A DNA stretch of 64,000 nucleotides from Streptomyces sp. BK239 (GTDB lineage Bacteria > Actinomycetota > Actinomycetes > Streptomycetales > Streptomycetaceae). The stretch is from NCBI RefSeq assembly GCF_004217285.1, contig NZ_SHKS01000008.1:1-64000 (forward strand), read 5' to 3'. The notes beneath the pieces are model-generated. The model had not been told where the DNA came from, did not search any database, and saw nothing but the letters and a program-made list of their open reading frames with translations. Shown here in pieces: positions 1-10,693 of this stretch. The stretch's first letter is position 1. Each line of letters starts with the position of its first letter. Both the position numbers and the translations under genes were made by a program.

Positions 1-51
1 AGCCTCGGCTACCGCAGTCCCGCCGAATACGAGACCACACTCGCAGCCTGA
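1..51 (+). CDS. IS3-family transposase, C-terminal end (partial)
   Basis: The first 16 codons of the window, in frame up to a TGA at 49-51, read SLGYRSPAEYETTLAA. The LGYxSPxEYE motif is characteristic of the extreme C-terminus of IS3-family OrfB (DDE integrase-type) transposases. The rest of the gene lies outside the window, so I cannot tell whether the element is intact or a relic. The assignment rests on one short motif, but that motif is very distinctive. Confidence 0.62.
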   Translation, partial: SLGYRSPAEYETTLAA

Positions 52-93
52 CCACCACACACCGATGGTGTCCGTCAAAGCGGAACAAGCTCA
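1..93 (+). mobile_element. Right end of an IS3-type insertion sequence (probable)
   Basis: The transposase stop at 51 is followed by about 40 bp of AT-richer sequence. It contains TGTCCGTCAAAGCGGAACAA and ends in TCA near 93, as expected for a terminal inverted repeat ending in CA. The left end is outside the window, so the inverted repeat and target duplication cannot be confirmed. Immediately beyond it the base composition changes abruptly to a GC-rich repeat field. Confidence 0.45.
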
Positions 94-95
94 CT

Positions 96-470
96 AGGCC
101 GGACGAGCCCACGGGCTGGAGCGAAGCCCAAGGCCGGGTGAGCCACAAGGCCGGACGAACTCACGGGCCAGAGCGAGACCCGGACAAGCCCACGGGCCGG
201 AGCGAGGCCCAAGGTCGGGCGAGCCACAGGACCGGACGCACTCACCGGCCGGGGCGAGGCCCGAGGCCGGACAAGCCCATGGGCCGGAGCGAGGCCCGAA
301 GCCGGGCGTCCACGGACCGGGGCGACGCCCGAGGCCGGCCGAGCCCGCGGACCGGGGCGAGGCGCAAGGCCGGGTGAGCCACAAGGCCGGGCGGACTCAT
401 GGGGCGGAGCGAGGCTCGAGGCCGGGCGCGCTCGGGGGCCAGAGGCCCGAAGCCGGGCGCCCTCGGGGCG
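96..470. repeat. Degenerate GC-rich tandem repeat field
   Basis: About nine imperfect copies of a core like GGGCCGGAGCGAGGCCC followed by AAGGCCGGGCGAGCC start near 112, 163, 193, 245, 280, 313, 348, 400 and 434. Spacings fall in two classes, about 30-35 bp and about 51-52 bp. The longer ones include an extra module GAGCCACAAGGCCGGAC. Each core can fold on itself (GGGCC/GGCCC). No convincing gene is present: open frames exist on both strands only because the repeats lack stop codons. The field lies between an IS end and the 3' end of the FtsH gene. Confidence 0.8.
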
Positions 471-494
471 GCCACGTGAGGCTCAACGCCCGTC

Positions 495-2429
<1,935 letters not shown>

Positions 2430-2435
2430 ATCTGG

Positions 2436-2441
2436 ACGTTA
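2436..2441 (-). promoter_or_regulatory. Possible -10 of a leaderless ftsH transcript
   Basis: On the minus strand TAACGT lies 6 nt before the ATG of ftsH, and no Shine-Dalgarno precedes that ATG. This arrangement is common for leaderless mRNAs in Streptomyces. The -35 region is not convincing, so this is inference only. Confidence 0.3.
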
Positions 2442-2464
2442 CGGCACACAGCGGACGGCGGCAC

Positions 2465-2506
2465 GCGCTGAGGGCGCCCTCCCGTGCGGAAGGACGCCCT
2501 CAGCGC
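2465..2506. terminator. Hairpin terminator after ffh
   Basis: Inverted repeat with 12-bp arms (GCGCTGAGGGCG and its complement) and a partly paired 18-nt loop, between the ffh stop and the ftsH start. There is no T-tract, as is usual for GC-rich actinobacterial terminators. Confidence 0.6.
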
Positions 2507-2556
2507 CTTGCGTTCCTCGCGGTGTCACACGCCTCTGGCGTACGGCACCGGCGGGC

Positions 2557-4116
2557 TCAGCCCATGAACTTCTTGAACTCGTCCGGCAGCTCGAAGTCCT
2601 GGCCGCCCTGCTGGCCGGGCAGGCCGAAGGCGCCACCGGGGCCGCCCTGCGCGCCGGCCGCCCTGCGGGCCGCCTCCTCCTGCTCCTGCTGCCTGCGCTT
2701 CATCGGGTTGCCGGAGCGCTGCTTGCCCTTGGCCTTCTTCGGCTGCTTCTTGGTGCGGCCGGGGCCGCCGCCCATGCCGGGCATCCCCGGCATCCCGGGC
2801 ATGCCGCCGCCCTGCGCCATGCGGGACATCATCTTGCGGGCCTCGAAGAACCGCTCGACCAGGCCCTTCACCGCGCTGACGTCGACACCGGAACCCTTGG
2901 CGATCCGGGCGCGGCGGGAGCCGTTGATGATCGTGGGGTCCTGGCGCTCGGCGGGGGTCATCGACTTGATGATCGCGGCCGTGCGGTCCACGTCCCGCTC
3001 GTCGAGGTTGTTGATCTGGTCCTTGATCTGCCCCATGCCGGGGAGCATGCCGAGGAGCTTGGAGATCGACCCCATCTTCCTGACCTGCTCCATCTGGGCC
3101 AGGAAGTCGTCGAGCGTGAACTCCTGACCCTTCTTGGACGCCAGCTTGGAGGCCATCTTGGCGGCCTCTTCCTGGCTGAAGGTCTTCTCCGCCTGCTCGA
3201 TCAGGGTGAGCAGGTCGCCCATGTCGAGGATGCGGGACGCCATCCGGTCGGGGTGGAACTGGTCGAAGTCGTCGAGCTTCTCGCCGTTCGACGCGAACAT
3301 GATCGGCTTGCCGGTGATCTGCCGGATCGACAGGGCGGCGCCGCCGCGCGCGTCGCCGTCGAGCTTGGAGAGGACCACGCCGTCGAAGCCGACGCCGTCG
3401 CGGAACGCCTCGGCGGTGTTGACGGCGTCCTGACCGATCATGGCGTCGACGACGAAGAGGATCTCGTCGGGGCTGACCGCGTCGCGGATGTCGGCGGCCT
3501 GCTGCATCATCTCGGCGTCGATGCCGAGGCGGCCCGCGGTGTCCACGATCACGATGTCGTGCACCCGGGACTTCGCGAAGTCGACGGAGTCCTTGGCGAC
3601 CTGGACCGGGTCGCCGACGCCGTTGCCCGGCTGCGGCGCGTAGACGGCGACACCGGCGCGCTCGGCGACGACGCTCAGCTGGTTGACGGCGTTGGGGCGC
3701 TGGAGGTCGCAGGCGACCAGCAGCGGCGAGTGGCCCTGCTCCTTCAGCCAGCGGCCCAGCTTGCCCGCGAGGGTGGTCTTACCGGCGCCCTGGAGACCGG
3801 CGAGCATGATGACGGTGGGCGGCTGCTTGGCGAAGCGCAGCCGCCGGGTCTCGCCGCCGAGGATCGTGACGAGCTCGTCGTTGACGACCTTCAGGACCTG
3901 CTGGGCGGGGTTCAGCGCCCGGGAGACCTCGGCGCCGAGGGCACGCTCCTTGACGTTCTTGATGAACGTCCGCACGACAGGAAGGGCCACGTCCGCTTCG
4001 AGGAGCGCGATGCGGATCTCGCGCGCGGTGGCGTCGATGTCCGCCTCGCTCAAGCGCCCCTTGCCGCGGAGATTCTTGAAAGTCGCGCTGAGGCGGTCGG
4101 AGAGGGTATCGAACAC
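2557..4116 (-). CDS. ffh: Signal recognition particle protein Ffh (SRP54)
   Basis: The SRP GTPase binds 4.5S RNA and signal sequences and delivers ribosomes to FtsY. The GTG at 4116 is chosen (519 aa, FDTLSDRLSATFKNL). It has a good GAGGA about 11 nt upstream and matches the conserved N-terminus, whereas the longer open frame to 4179 adds non-conserved residues. Features: N domain (1 to about 90), G1 GLQGAGKTT, the DTAGRL motif, the DGDARGG motif, and a Met-rich M domain whose C-terminal part has an unusual MPGMPGMPGM stretch followed by a Lys/Arg-rich segment. Its partner FtsY is about 7.4 kb away in the same window. Confidence 0.96.
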   Translation of the reverse strand: MFDTLSDRLSATFKNLRGKGRLSEADIDATAREIRIALLEADVALPVVRTFIKNVKERALGAEVSRALNPAQQVLKVVNDELVTILGGETRRLRFAKQPPTVIMLAGLQGAGKTTLAGKLGRWLKEQGHSPLLVACDLQRPNAVNQLSVVAERAGVAVYAPQPGNGVGDPVQVAKDSVDFAKSRVHDIVIVDTAGRLGIDAEMMQQAADIRDAVSPDEILFVVDAMIGQDAVNTAEAFRDGVGFDGVVLSKLDGDARGGAALSIRQITGKPIMFASNGEKLDDFDQFHPDRMASRILDMGDLLTLIEQAEKTFSQEEAAKMASKLASKKGQEFTLDDFLAQMEQVRKMGSISKLLGMLPGMGQIKDQINNLDERDVDRTAAIIKSMTPAERQDPTIINGSRRARIAKGSGVDVSAVKGLVERFFEARKMMSRMAQGGGMPGMPGMPGMGGGPGRTKKQPKKAKGKQRSGNPMKRRQQEQEEAARRAAGAQGGPGGAFGLPGQQGGQDFELPDEFKKFMG

Positions 4117-4185
4117 GGCGACGTCGGTCCTCGGTGTCGGGGGCAGTGTGAGCGTCTTCCAGGGTATCGGTCCGCGCAAGCGAAT

Positions 4186-4219
4186 CGTCCCCGCCCGCCG
4201 CGAACGGCGGACGGGGACG
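4186..4219. terminator. Terminator of the amtB-glnK-glnD operon
   Basis: 15-bp stem with one mismatch and a 4-nt loop (TTCG read on the minus strand), just downstream of the glnD stop and upstream of ffh. The UUCG tetraloop and GC stem make a very stable RNA hairpin. Confidence 0.65.
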
Positions 4220-4251
4220 GCCTGCTGACGTGGTCCGGCCGGGGCCCGGGG

Positions 4252-6708
4252 TCAGGCCCTCAGCGTCTCCTCGAGTTTCCGCGCGACGGCCGTGGCCTCG
4301 CCGGGCGGCAGGGGGGCGCCCGTGTCGTCCGTGACGTAGAAGGCGTCGACGGCGTTGGCGCCGAGCGTGCTCACGTGCATGCTCCGCACGCGTACCGCCG
4401 CGTCCTCCAGCGCCCGCCCGATCCGCAGCAGCAGTCCGGGGGCGTCCTGGGCGCGGACCTCGATGACCGTGGCGTGGCGGGAGGCCGCGGGGGCGACCGT
4501 CACGCGCGCGGGGGGCGCGACCGTGCCCCGGCGCCTGGGGTAGGCGGCGTCCCGCTCGGCGAGCCGGCCCGCGATGTCCAGTGAGCCGTCCAGCGCGCGG
4601 ACCAGGTCGGCGCGCAGCCGGGCCGCCTGGGGCAGCGAGCCGTACTCGGCGGCGACCCGCCAGTTGAGCAGCAGGACGGCGCCGTCGATGCCGGAGGGCA
4701 GGTCGTGGGCGCGCAGTTCGGCGGTGCGCACGGTCAGCCGGTGCAGGGCGAGGACGCCGGCGACGGCCGGGAGCACGCTGGGCTGGTCGGGTACGGCGAC
4801 GATGAGTTCCACGCCGAGCGGTTCGGGGTCGCCGGGCGCTGGTCCGGCCGCCGGGTCGGCGGGCGGTTCGGTCTGGGCGCGCAGCGAGAGGACCGGGCTG
4901 CCGGTGGCGGCCGCCTCGATGGCGAGGCGCTCCTGTTCGGCGGTGGGCGCGGCGGCGGCCGGCTCCTCGGGTTCGTCCCCGGCGAGGACGGCGGCGACGC
5001 GTTTGACCAGGTCGGCGACGAGCGAGCCGCGCCAGGAGGACCAGGCGGCCGGGCCGGTGGCGAGGGCGTCGGCCTCGGTCAGGGCGTGCAGCAGTTCGAG
5101 TGTGCCGGGTGAGCCGACGGCTTCGGCGACCGAGTGGACGGTGGCCGGGTCCTCCAGGTCGCGCCGGGTGGCCGTCTCGACGAGCAGCAGGTGGTGGCGG
5201 ACGAGGGTGGCGAGGACGGCGGCGTCCGCCTGGTCGAAGCCGATGCGGACGGCGACGTCCCTGGCGATGGTCTCGCCGGCCACGGAGTGGTCGCCGGGCC
5301 AGCCCTTGCCGATGTCGTGCAGCAGCGCGGCGACCAGGAGGAGGTCGGGCCGACTGACGCGTCGGGTGAACTCCGAGGCGCGCACGGCGGTCTCGATGAG
5401 GTGCCGGTCGACGGTCCACAGGTGCACGGCGTTGCGCTGCGGCCGGCAGCGCACCCGCTCCCAGTCGGGCAGCAGCCGGGTGATCAGGCCGGCGGCCTCC
5501 AGTGCCTCCCAGACGTCGACGGTGGGGCGGCCGGAGCCGAGCAGGGTGACCAGTTGTTCGCGTGCCTCGGCGGGCCAGGGCGTGGGCAGGGGACGCACGG
5601 TGGCGGCGAGGCGGCGTACGGCGTGGAGGGAGAGCGGGAGGCCGGCCTGGGCGGCGGCGGCCGCGGCGCGCAGCGGGAGCACGGGGTCGCGTTCGGGGCG
5701 TGCGGCGCGGGCGAGCACCACCTCGCCGTCCTGCTCGACGACGCCTTCGGCGAGCGGGGAGCGTTCGGCGGTGGGCTTGCCGCCGCCGAGCATGGCGCGC
5801 AGCCTCGGCCGCACGGCGCGCGACCGGAGCACGCGCCCCACTTCGCGCCAGGTGACGTCGCTGGCGTAGGAGATGACGCGGGCGGCCTCGTAGACCTGGC
5901 GCAGGAGGGTGTCGGCGTCCAGGAGGCCCAGTTCGGCGGCGACCTGGTCCTGCTCCTGGAGGGAGAGGCGGTCGGTGGCGCGGCCGGTGGTCAGGTGGAG
6001 GGCGTCGCGGACGTCGAGGAGCCTGCGGCGGGCGTCGTCGAGGCCTTCGCGGGGTGCGTCGGCGAGCCAGGAGGCGGCGACGGCGCGCAGGGCGGTGGCG
6101 TCCCTGAGGCCGCCGCGGGCCTCCTTCAGGTCGGGTTCGAGGAGGTACTGGAGTTCGCCCTGGCGGTCGGCGCGTTCGGCGCAGAGCTCCTGGAGCTGGG
6201 GCAGGCGTTTGGGCGCCTGGTTGCGCCAGTCGGCGAGGGCGGCGGTGCGCAGTGCGGCCGTCACCGCCGGGTCGCCGGCGAGGTGGCGGGCGTCCAGCAG
6301 GCCGAGGTGGACCTTCAGGTCCTCGCCGGCCGTCTTGCGGGCCTCGGCGGGGGTGCGCACGGAGTGGTCGAGGGCGAGGCCGAGGTCCCACACGGGGTAC
6401 CAGAGGCGGTCGGCGAGTGCGGCGATCTCCGCGGGGTCGCCGCCGTCGTGCAGCAGGAGGAGGTCGAGGTCGCTGCGCGGGGACAGTTCGCCTCGGCCGT
6501 AGCCGCCGACGGCGACCAGGGAGACGCCCTGGGCGGCGCCGGCGGCCGCGGTGAACAGTCCCGCGAGCCAGTCGTCGGTGAGTTGGGACAGGGCCTTACG
6601 GCGCGGCGGCCCGGACCGCGTCTCCTCGGTGAGGAGGCGCAGCCGGGCCGCCGCGTAACCGCTGGGTCCCGAGTCCTCTGCTTCTTTCCGCACGTCCGTA
6701 CTCGTCAC
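4252..6708 (-). CDS. glnD: PII nucleotidyltransferase / nucleotidyl-removing enzyme GlnD
   Basis: Bifunctional enzyme that covalently modifies the PII protein GlnK in response to nitrogen state. In Streptomyces GlnD is known to adenylylate rather than uridylylate GlnK; sequence alone cannot show this. 818 aa from a GTG with AGGAG five bases upstream. Nucleotidyltransferase motif GGYGRGELSPRSDLDLL at 68-84; HD hydrolase motif HDIGKG near 463; two ACT-like regions at the C-terminus (around VELIVAVPDQPSVLPAV and VIEVRAQDAPGLLLRIG). Last gene of the amtB-glnK-glnD unit, 26 nt after glnK and followed by a strong hairpin. Confidence 0.95.
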   Translation of the reverse strand: MTSTDVRKEAEDSGPSGYAAARLRLLTEETRSGPPRRKALSQLTDDWLAGLFTAAAGAAQGVSLVAVGGYGRGELSPRSDLDLLLLHDGGDPAEIAALADRLWYPVWDLGLALDHSVRTPAEARKTAGEDLKVHLGLLDARHLAGDPAVTAALRTAALADWRNQAPKRLPQLQELCAERADRQGELQYLLEPDLKEARGGLRDATALRAVAASWLADAPREGLDDARRRLLDVRDALHLTTGRATDRLSLQEQDQVAAELGLLDADTLLRQVYEAARVISYASDVTWREVGRVLRSRAVRPRLRAMLGGGKPTAERSPLAEGVVEQDGEVVLARAARPERDPVLPLRAAAAAAQAGLPLSLHAVRRLAATVRPLPTPWPAEAREQLVTLLGSGRPTVDVWEALEAAGLITRLLPDWERVRCRPQRNAVHLWTVDRHLIETAVRASEFTRRVSRPDLLLVAALLHDIGKGWPGDHSVAGETIARDVAVRIGFDQADAAVLATLVRHHLLLVETATRRDLEDPATVHSVAEAVGSPGTLELLHALTEADALATGPAAWSSWRGSLVADLVKRVAAVLAGDEPEEPAAAAPTAEQERLAIEAAATGSPVLSLRAQTEPPADPAAGPAPGDPEPLGVELIVAVPDQPSVLPAVAGVLALHRLTVRTAELRAHDLPSGIDGAVLLLNWRVAAEYGSLPQAARLRADLVRALDGSLDIAGRLAERDAAYPRRRGTVAPPARVTVAPAASRHATVIEVRAQDAPGLLLRIGRALEDAAVRVRSMHVSTLGANAVDAFYVTDDTGAPLPPGEATAVARKLEETLRA

Positions 6709-6734
6709 CCAGTGGCTCCTGTTCTGTGCTGCCG

Positions 6735-7073
6735 TCAGAGCGCGTCCGGGCCGCGCTCGCCGGTGCGGACCCGTACGGCCGTCTCGACCGGGAGGGACCA
6801 GACCTTGCCGTCGCCGATCTTGCCGGTGCGGGCCGCCTTGACCACGACGTCGATCAGCTGTTCGGCGTCGTCGTCCTCGGCCAGCACCTCGATGCGGATC
6901 TTGGGGACCAGGTCCACCGTGTACTCGGCGCCGCGGTAGACCTCGGTGTGGCCCCGCTGACGACCGTAGCCGCTGGCCTCGGTGACCGTCAGACCGTGCA
7001 CGCCGAAGGCCTGGAGGGCTTCCTTGATCTCGTCGAGGCGGTGGGGCTTGACGACGGCGGTGATGAGCTTCAT
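6735..7073 (-). CDS. glnK: Nitrogen regulatory protein PII (GlnK)
   Basis: 112-aa trimeric signal protein that integrates ATP/ADP and 2-oxoglutarate and gates AmtB. Begins MKLITAVVKPHRLDEIKEAL. The T-loop GHTEVYRGAEYTVDL carries Tyr51, the conserved modification site. Its ATG overlaps the amtB TGA by 4 nt (ATGA), so translation is probably coupled. The gene order amtB-glnK-glnD is the classical one, and the three products form a sensing module. It could equally be called glnB; linkage to amtB favours glnK. Confidence 0.97.
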   Translation of the reverse strand: MKLITAVVKPHRLDEIKEALQAFGVHGLTVTEASGYGRQRGHTEVYRGAEYTVDLVPKIRIEVLAEDDDAEQLIDVVVKAARTGKIGDGKVWSLPVETAVRVRTGERGPDAL

Positions 7074-8407
7074 GCGTCCACCTTCTTGGCGGTGTCGGGC
7101 ACGGGGGCCGGGAGGGCGGTCGAGCGGGCGCCGCCGCCGGCTCCGCTGAAGTCGTATGCGGTCTCCGCGTGCTCGGCCTGGTCGATGCCGGCGACCTCGT
7201 CGTCCTCGGGGACGCGCATGCCGATGGTCTTGTCCAGGAGGAAGGCGAGGATCGCGGAGGCGATCAGGGAGTAGGCGAGGACGGCGAAGACGCCGGCGCA
7301 CTGCTTCCAGAACTGGTCGAGGCCGCCGCCGTAGAAGAGGCCCTTGACGTCTGACTGGCCCTTGCCGCTGGCGAAGAAGCCGATCAGCAGGGAGCCGAGG
7401 ACACCGCCGACCAGGTGGACGCCGACGACGTCGAGGGAGTCGTCGTAGCCGAACTTGTACTTCAGGCCGACGGCCATGGCGCACAGGAAGCCCGCGATGG
7501 CGCCGACGGCGATCGCGCCGAGCGGGGAGACCGCGCCGCCCGCCGGGGTGATGGCGACCAGGCCGGCGACCGCGCCGGAGGCGGCGCCGAGGGTGGTGAA
7601 CGCGCCGTGGCGGATCTTCTCGTAGATCAACCAGGCCAGCATGGCGGCGGCGGTGGCGACCTGGGTGTTGACGAACATCAGCGCGCCCACGCCGTCGTCG
7701 TTGCCGAGCCAGGAGCCGGCGTTGAAGCCGAACCAGCCGAACCACAGCAGACCGGCGCCGAGCATGACCAGCGGAAGGCTGTGCGGGCGCATCGGGTCCT
7801 TCTTGAAGCCGACGCGCTTGCCGATGACCAGGATCACGCCGAGGGCCGCGGCGCCGGCGTTGATGTGGACGGCCGTGCCGCCGGCGAAGTCGATGACGCC
7901 GAGTTCGAAGGCCCAGCCGCCGGCGCCCCAGACCCAGTGCGCGACGGGGAAGTAGACGACCGTGGCCCACAGGGCGACGAACAGCGCCCAGGCGCTGAAC
8001 TTGACGCGGTCGGCGAGGGCGCCGCTGATCAGGGCCGGGGTGATGACGGCGAACATCAGCTGGAAGACGAGGAAGACGAAGACCGGGATGGTGTAGCCGT
8101 CCCACAGCTCGGTCAGGCCGATGTTGCTGAGGCCGACCCAGTCCGAGTTCCAGCCGATGAGGCTGCCGGAGTCGGTGCCGAAGGCGAGGGAGAAGCCGTA
8201 CAGCACCCACAGGATGGTGACGATCCCGAGGCTGATGAAGCTCATCATCAGCATGTTCAGGGTGCTCTTGACGCGGACCATGCCTCCGTAGAAGAAGGCC
8301 AGGCCCGGTGTCATGAGCATCACCAGGGCGGAACAGATGAGCATGAAGCCTGTGTTCGCGGACGACAGCGTGGGTGCGTCCGCCGCAAGCGTGATGGCTG
8401 ATGCCAT
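7070..8407 (-). CDS. amtB: Ammonium transporter AmtB
   Basis: Trimeric membrane channel for ammonium, 445 aa with about eleven hydrophobic segments. The start is the ATG at 8407, preceded by GAGGAG; the longer frame upstream runs into the promoter region. Conserved features include FFYGGMVRVKSTLNML near the N-terminus, the GGTAVHINAG segment with one pore histidine, and DVVGVHLVGGVLG with the second. The C-terminal cytosolic tail is Ala/Pro-rich. Coupled to glnK by an ATGA overlap. A complete GlnR-like box lies about 95 bp upstream, so transcription probably rises under nitrogen limitation. Confidence 0.96.
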   Translation of the reverse strand: MASAITLAADAPTLSSANTGFMLICSALVMLMTPGLAFFYGGMVRVKSTLNMLMMSFISLGIVTILWVLYGFSLAFGTDSGSLIGWNSDWVGLSNIGLTELWDGYTIPVFVFLVFQLMFAVITPALISGALADRVKFSAWALFVALWATVVYFPVAHWVWGAGGWAFELGVIDFAGGTAVHINAGAAALGVILVIGKRVGFKKDPMRPHSLPLVMLGAGLLWFGWFGFNAGSWLGNDDGVGALMFVNTQVATAAAMLAWLIYEKIRHGAFTTLGAASGAVAGLVAITPAGGAVSPLGAIAVGAIAGFLCAMAVGLKYKFGYDDSLDVVGVHLVGGVLGSLLIGFFASGKGQSDVKGLFYGGGLDQFWKQCAGVFAVLAYSLIASAILAFLLDKTIGMRVPEDDEVAGIDQAEHAETAYDFSGAGGGARSTALPAPVPDTAKKVDA

Positions 8408-8502
8408 CGGCGTCTCCTCGTCGTAGGTACGGCCCCGTGCGGGCGAAGCCTGAGCGGAATGAGGGGTGGGCCGCTTATGGGCCACGAGATTGACGCAGCG
8501 CG

Positions 8503-8540
8503 GTTTCGGTGGAAGCCCCTCGTTGTTTCGCCGCCGTGAC
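8503..8540 (-). promoter_or_regulatory. GlnR box upstream of amtB
   Basis: On the minus strand the pattern GTCAC-n6-GAAAC-n6-GGGCT-n6-GAAAC spans exactly 38 bp. It matches the published actinobacterial GlnR consensus of four 5-mers (a-b-a-b) with 6-bp spacers; the third unit is degenerate. It lies 96-133 bp upstream of the amtB start. GlnR is known to activate amtB-glnK-glnD in S. coelicolor, so this is probably the activator site. Confidence 0.75.
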
Positions 8541-8654
8541 GAAGGCGCCGTGCGTGTTACGCGTCGATGAACTGGCGGATGCCGCCTCAGCCGATCGTTA
8601 TCGTGGCGCAACCTTCACCCGGCGGACGCCGGGGCTCGCCGGGAGGGAAGCGGA

Positions 8655-8731
8655 CCGGCCGCGGTCGGCCTTCCGACGACCTGGCATGGGGGAGCCGAGT
8701 CGGGCGGTTCGGGAAGGCCGGCCGCGGCCGG
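8655..8731. terminator. Long hairpin downstream of nsdA
   Basis: 20-nt arms (8655-8674 and 8712-8731) complementary except for one position, with a 37-nt loop, lie 25 bp after the nsdA stop and upstream of the amtB promoter. Probable nsdA terminator; the long loop is unusual for a simple terminator. Confidence 0.5.
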
Positions 8732-8755
8732 GGTTCAGGGCGGTCGCGTCGGCGG

Positions 8756-10246
8756 TCAGACCGCTTCGGCGGCCTCCGGCAGCTCGACGGCGAGCCGGTC
8801 GGTGAGGTCGACGACCTCGGTGAGGTCCCCGAAGTCGCGGACCGCGCAGTCCACGGTCTTCCGGATACGGGTGTTCACCCGCTCGGAGCGGACCTTCTTG
8901 GCCTCCTTCATGGCCTGCGCGGCCAGCACCGCGCTCTGTCCGGGCTCGCGGCGCAGCAGATGGACGGTGGCCATGCCGATGAGGTTCAGCACGTAGGACC
9001 GCTGGTGGTGCTCGTCCTTGGCGAAGAGATCGACGGCCCGCTGCATCAGGGGTTCGGCGAGTGAGGCGTAGGTGGGGCTGCGGCCGGCGACGTAGGCCAG
9101 GTCGCGGTAGGAGTGGGAGTTCTCGCCGTGCAGTTCGGCCTCGGAGAAGAAGCGGATCCAGTCGGGGTCGGGCTCGTCCCAGTCGGCGGCGTCGGCGAAG
9201 GTGTCCTCGGCCATCCTGACCGCCCGTTTGCACCGGCCGGGCTGGCCCATGTTGGCGTAGGCGCGGGCCTCCATCGCATACAGCATGGACTGGGTGCGCG
9301 GGCCGGCGCAGTCCCGGCTGCCGTACTGGGCGAGGTGGATCAGCTCCAGGGCGTCCTCGGGCCGTCCCAGGTGGATCATCTGACGGCTCATGCTGGACAG
9401 GATGTAGGAGCCGAGCGGCCGGTCGCCGGCCTCCTTGGCGGCGTGCAGGGCGAGGACGAAGTACTTCTGCGCGGTGGGCTGGAGTCCGACGTCGTAGCTC
9501 ATCCAGCCGGCGAGTTCGGCCAGTTCGGCGGCGACCTTGAAGAGCCTGCGGGCGGTGGCCTCGGGCTGGGGCTCCTGGAGGAGGTCCGTCACCTCGTGCA
9601 GCTGTCCGACGACGGCCTTGCGGCGCAGTCCGCCGCCGCACTGGGCGTCCCACTGCCGGAACATCACGGTCGTGGACTCCAGCAGGTCCAGCTCGGGCCT
9701 GGAGAGCCGGCCGCGCGCGCGGCTGGTCGGGAGGGGCTCCGCCTCCGGCGGGGTGGGCGGCGAGGGGACGAGCCAGCGCTGCATGGGCTCGATGAGGGTG
9801 GGGCCCGCGGACAGGGCCAGCGACGTTCCGAGGAAGCCGCGCCGGGCCAGCATCAGGTCGCTGCGCGAGAACTCGCTGAGCAGGGCCACTGTCTGCGGGC
9901 CGGTCCAGGGCAGGTCGACGCCGGTGGCCGCGGGCGTCTGCCGCGGGGTGCGCAGACCGAGGTCCTCGACGGAGACGACGCAGCCGAACCGCTCGGTGAA
10001 CAGCTCGGAGAGGATCTTGGGGATGGGCTCGCGGGGGTTCTCGCCGTCCAGCCAGCGGCGCACGCGCGAGGTGTCCGTGGAGATGTGGTTGGCGCCCAGC
10101 TGGCGGGCCCGGCGGTTGACCTGGCGGGCCAGTTCGCCCTTGGACCAGCCGCTGCGCACGAACCAGGACGTGAGCAGCTCGTTGGGGCGCTTGTCGGCGG
10201 GCGCGGCGCTCCCCGCGCTCGTCCCCCTACCGCTGTTGCCGCTCAC
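8756..10246 (-). CDS. nsdA: NsdA-type developmental regulator
   Basis: Homologue of NsdA, a negative regulator of sporulation and antibiotic production in Streptomyces. 496 aa from a GTG with a GGGGG Shine-Dalgarno 7 nt upstream. The N-terminus (WSKGELARQVNRRARQLGANH followed by DTSRVRRWLDGENPREP) resembles a lambda-repressor-like HTH. The rest is helical with TPR-like units such as AAELAELAGWMSYDVGLQPTA, AKEAGDRPLGSYILSSMSRQ and RAYANMGQPGRCKRAVRMAE. It sits between amtB and a divergent gene, as in S. coelicolor. The DNA-binding role is inferred from the HTH-like segment. Confidence 0.88.
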   Translation of the reverse strand: MSGNSGRGTSAGSAAPADKRPNELLTSWFVRSGWSKGELARQVNRRARQLGANHISTDTSRVRRWLDGENPREPIPKILSELFTERFGCVVSVEDLGLRTPRQTPAATGVDLPWTGPQTVALLSEFSRSDLMLARRGFLGTSLALSAGPTLIEPMQRWLVPSPPTPPEAEPLPTSRARGRLSRPELDLLESTTVMFRQWDAQCGGGLRRKAVVGQLHEVTDLLQEPQPEATARRLFKVAAELAELAGWMSYDVGLQPTAQKYFVLALHAAKEAGDRPLGSYILSSMSRQMIHLGRPEDALELIHLAQYGSRDCAGPRTQSMLYAMEARAYANMGQPGRCKRAVRMAEDTFADAADWDEPDPDWIRFFSEAELHGENSHSYRDLAYVAGRSPTYASLAEPLMQRAVDLFAKDEHHQRSYVLNLIGMATVHLLRREPGQSAVLAAQAMKEAKKVRSERVNTRIRKTVDCAVRDFGDLTEVVDLTDRLAVELPEAAEAV

Positions 10247-10693
10247 TGGAACGCCCCCATCCCTGAGACCACTTGTCGCTTCGCTGCGCCAAGCCCTATC
10301 AGAATGCCGGTGGACGGGGTCCGCCGTCCGGCGGTTCTCACCCTTCGAACGGCTGGCCGACTTGCCCCCGGCATACCCACAGAGGCAAGTGCCCCTGGGT
10401 CTCGCACACTCAAAGTAACCCCACGATCACGCGCCGACCACGGCGGTTCCAGAAACGCCACCATTCGCCACCCCTTCGAATGAACCTACGGTGGCGCGTT
10501 GGCGATTCACTTGACATAGGACGGCCAGGGGTGGGCGGAACGGTGCACTCAGGGGCGTGCGCAGTTGTACGCACCACCTGGAGCGCTCCCGCAAGCCGCC
10601 TGAAAACGGCTGGGCCGGGAAGGCGAAAGCACGCAGAGTCACGAGGCGCGTCCGCTGCGTGACCACCGGTGCGCCGGACCCGTTGGAGGGGGC
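10247..10693. other. Divergent intergenic region nsdA / Prim-Pol-type gene
   Basis: 447 bp without a convincing gene; it must hold the promoters of both flanking genes. It contains a TTGACA at 10511-10516 with no recognisable -10 at normal spacing. Just upstream is an imperfect inverted repeat (TCGCCACC ... GGTGGCGC) flanking a central TTCGAA. No small RNA could be identified by eye. Confidence 0.5.

Noticed and set aside
94..475. Several short open frames and a CRISPR-like look in the repeat field
   Set aside because: Units are imperfect, spacers are not unique and contain the same repeat, and no cas genes are present; the frames are composition artefacts.
10511..10516. TTGACA as -35 of the Prim-Pol-type gene
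   Set aside because: No TANNNT hexamer at 16-19 bp spacing; listed only as part of the intergenic description.
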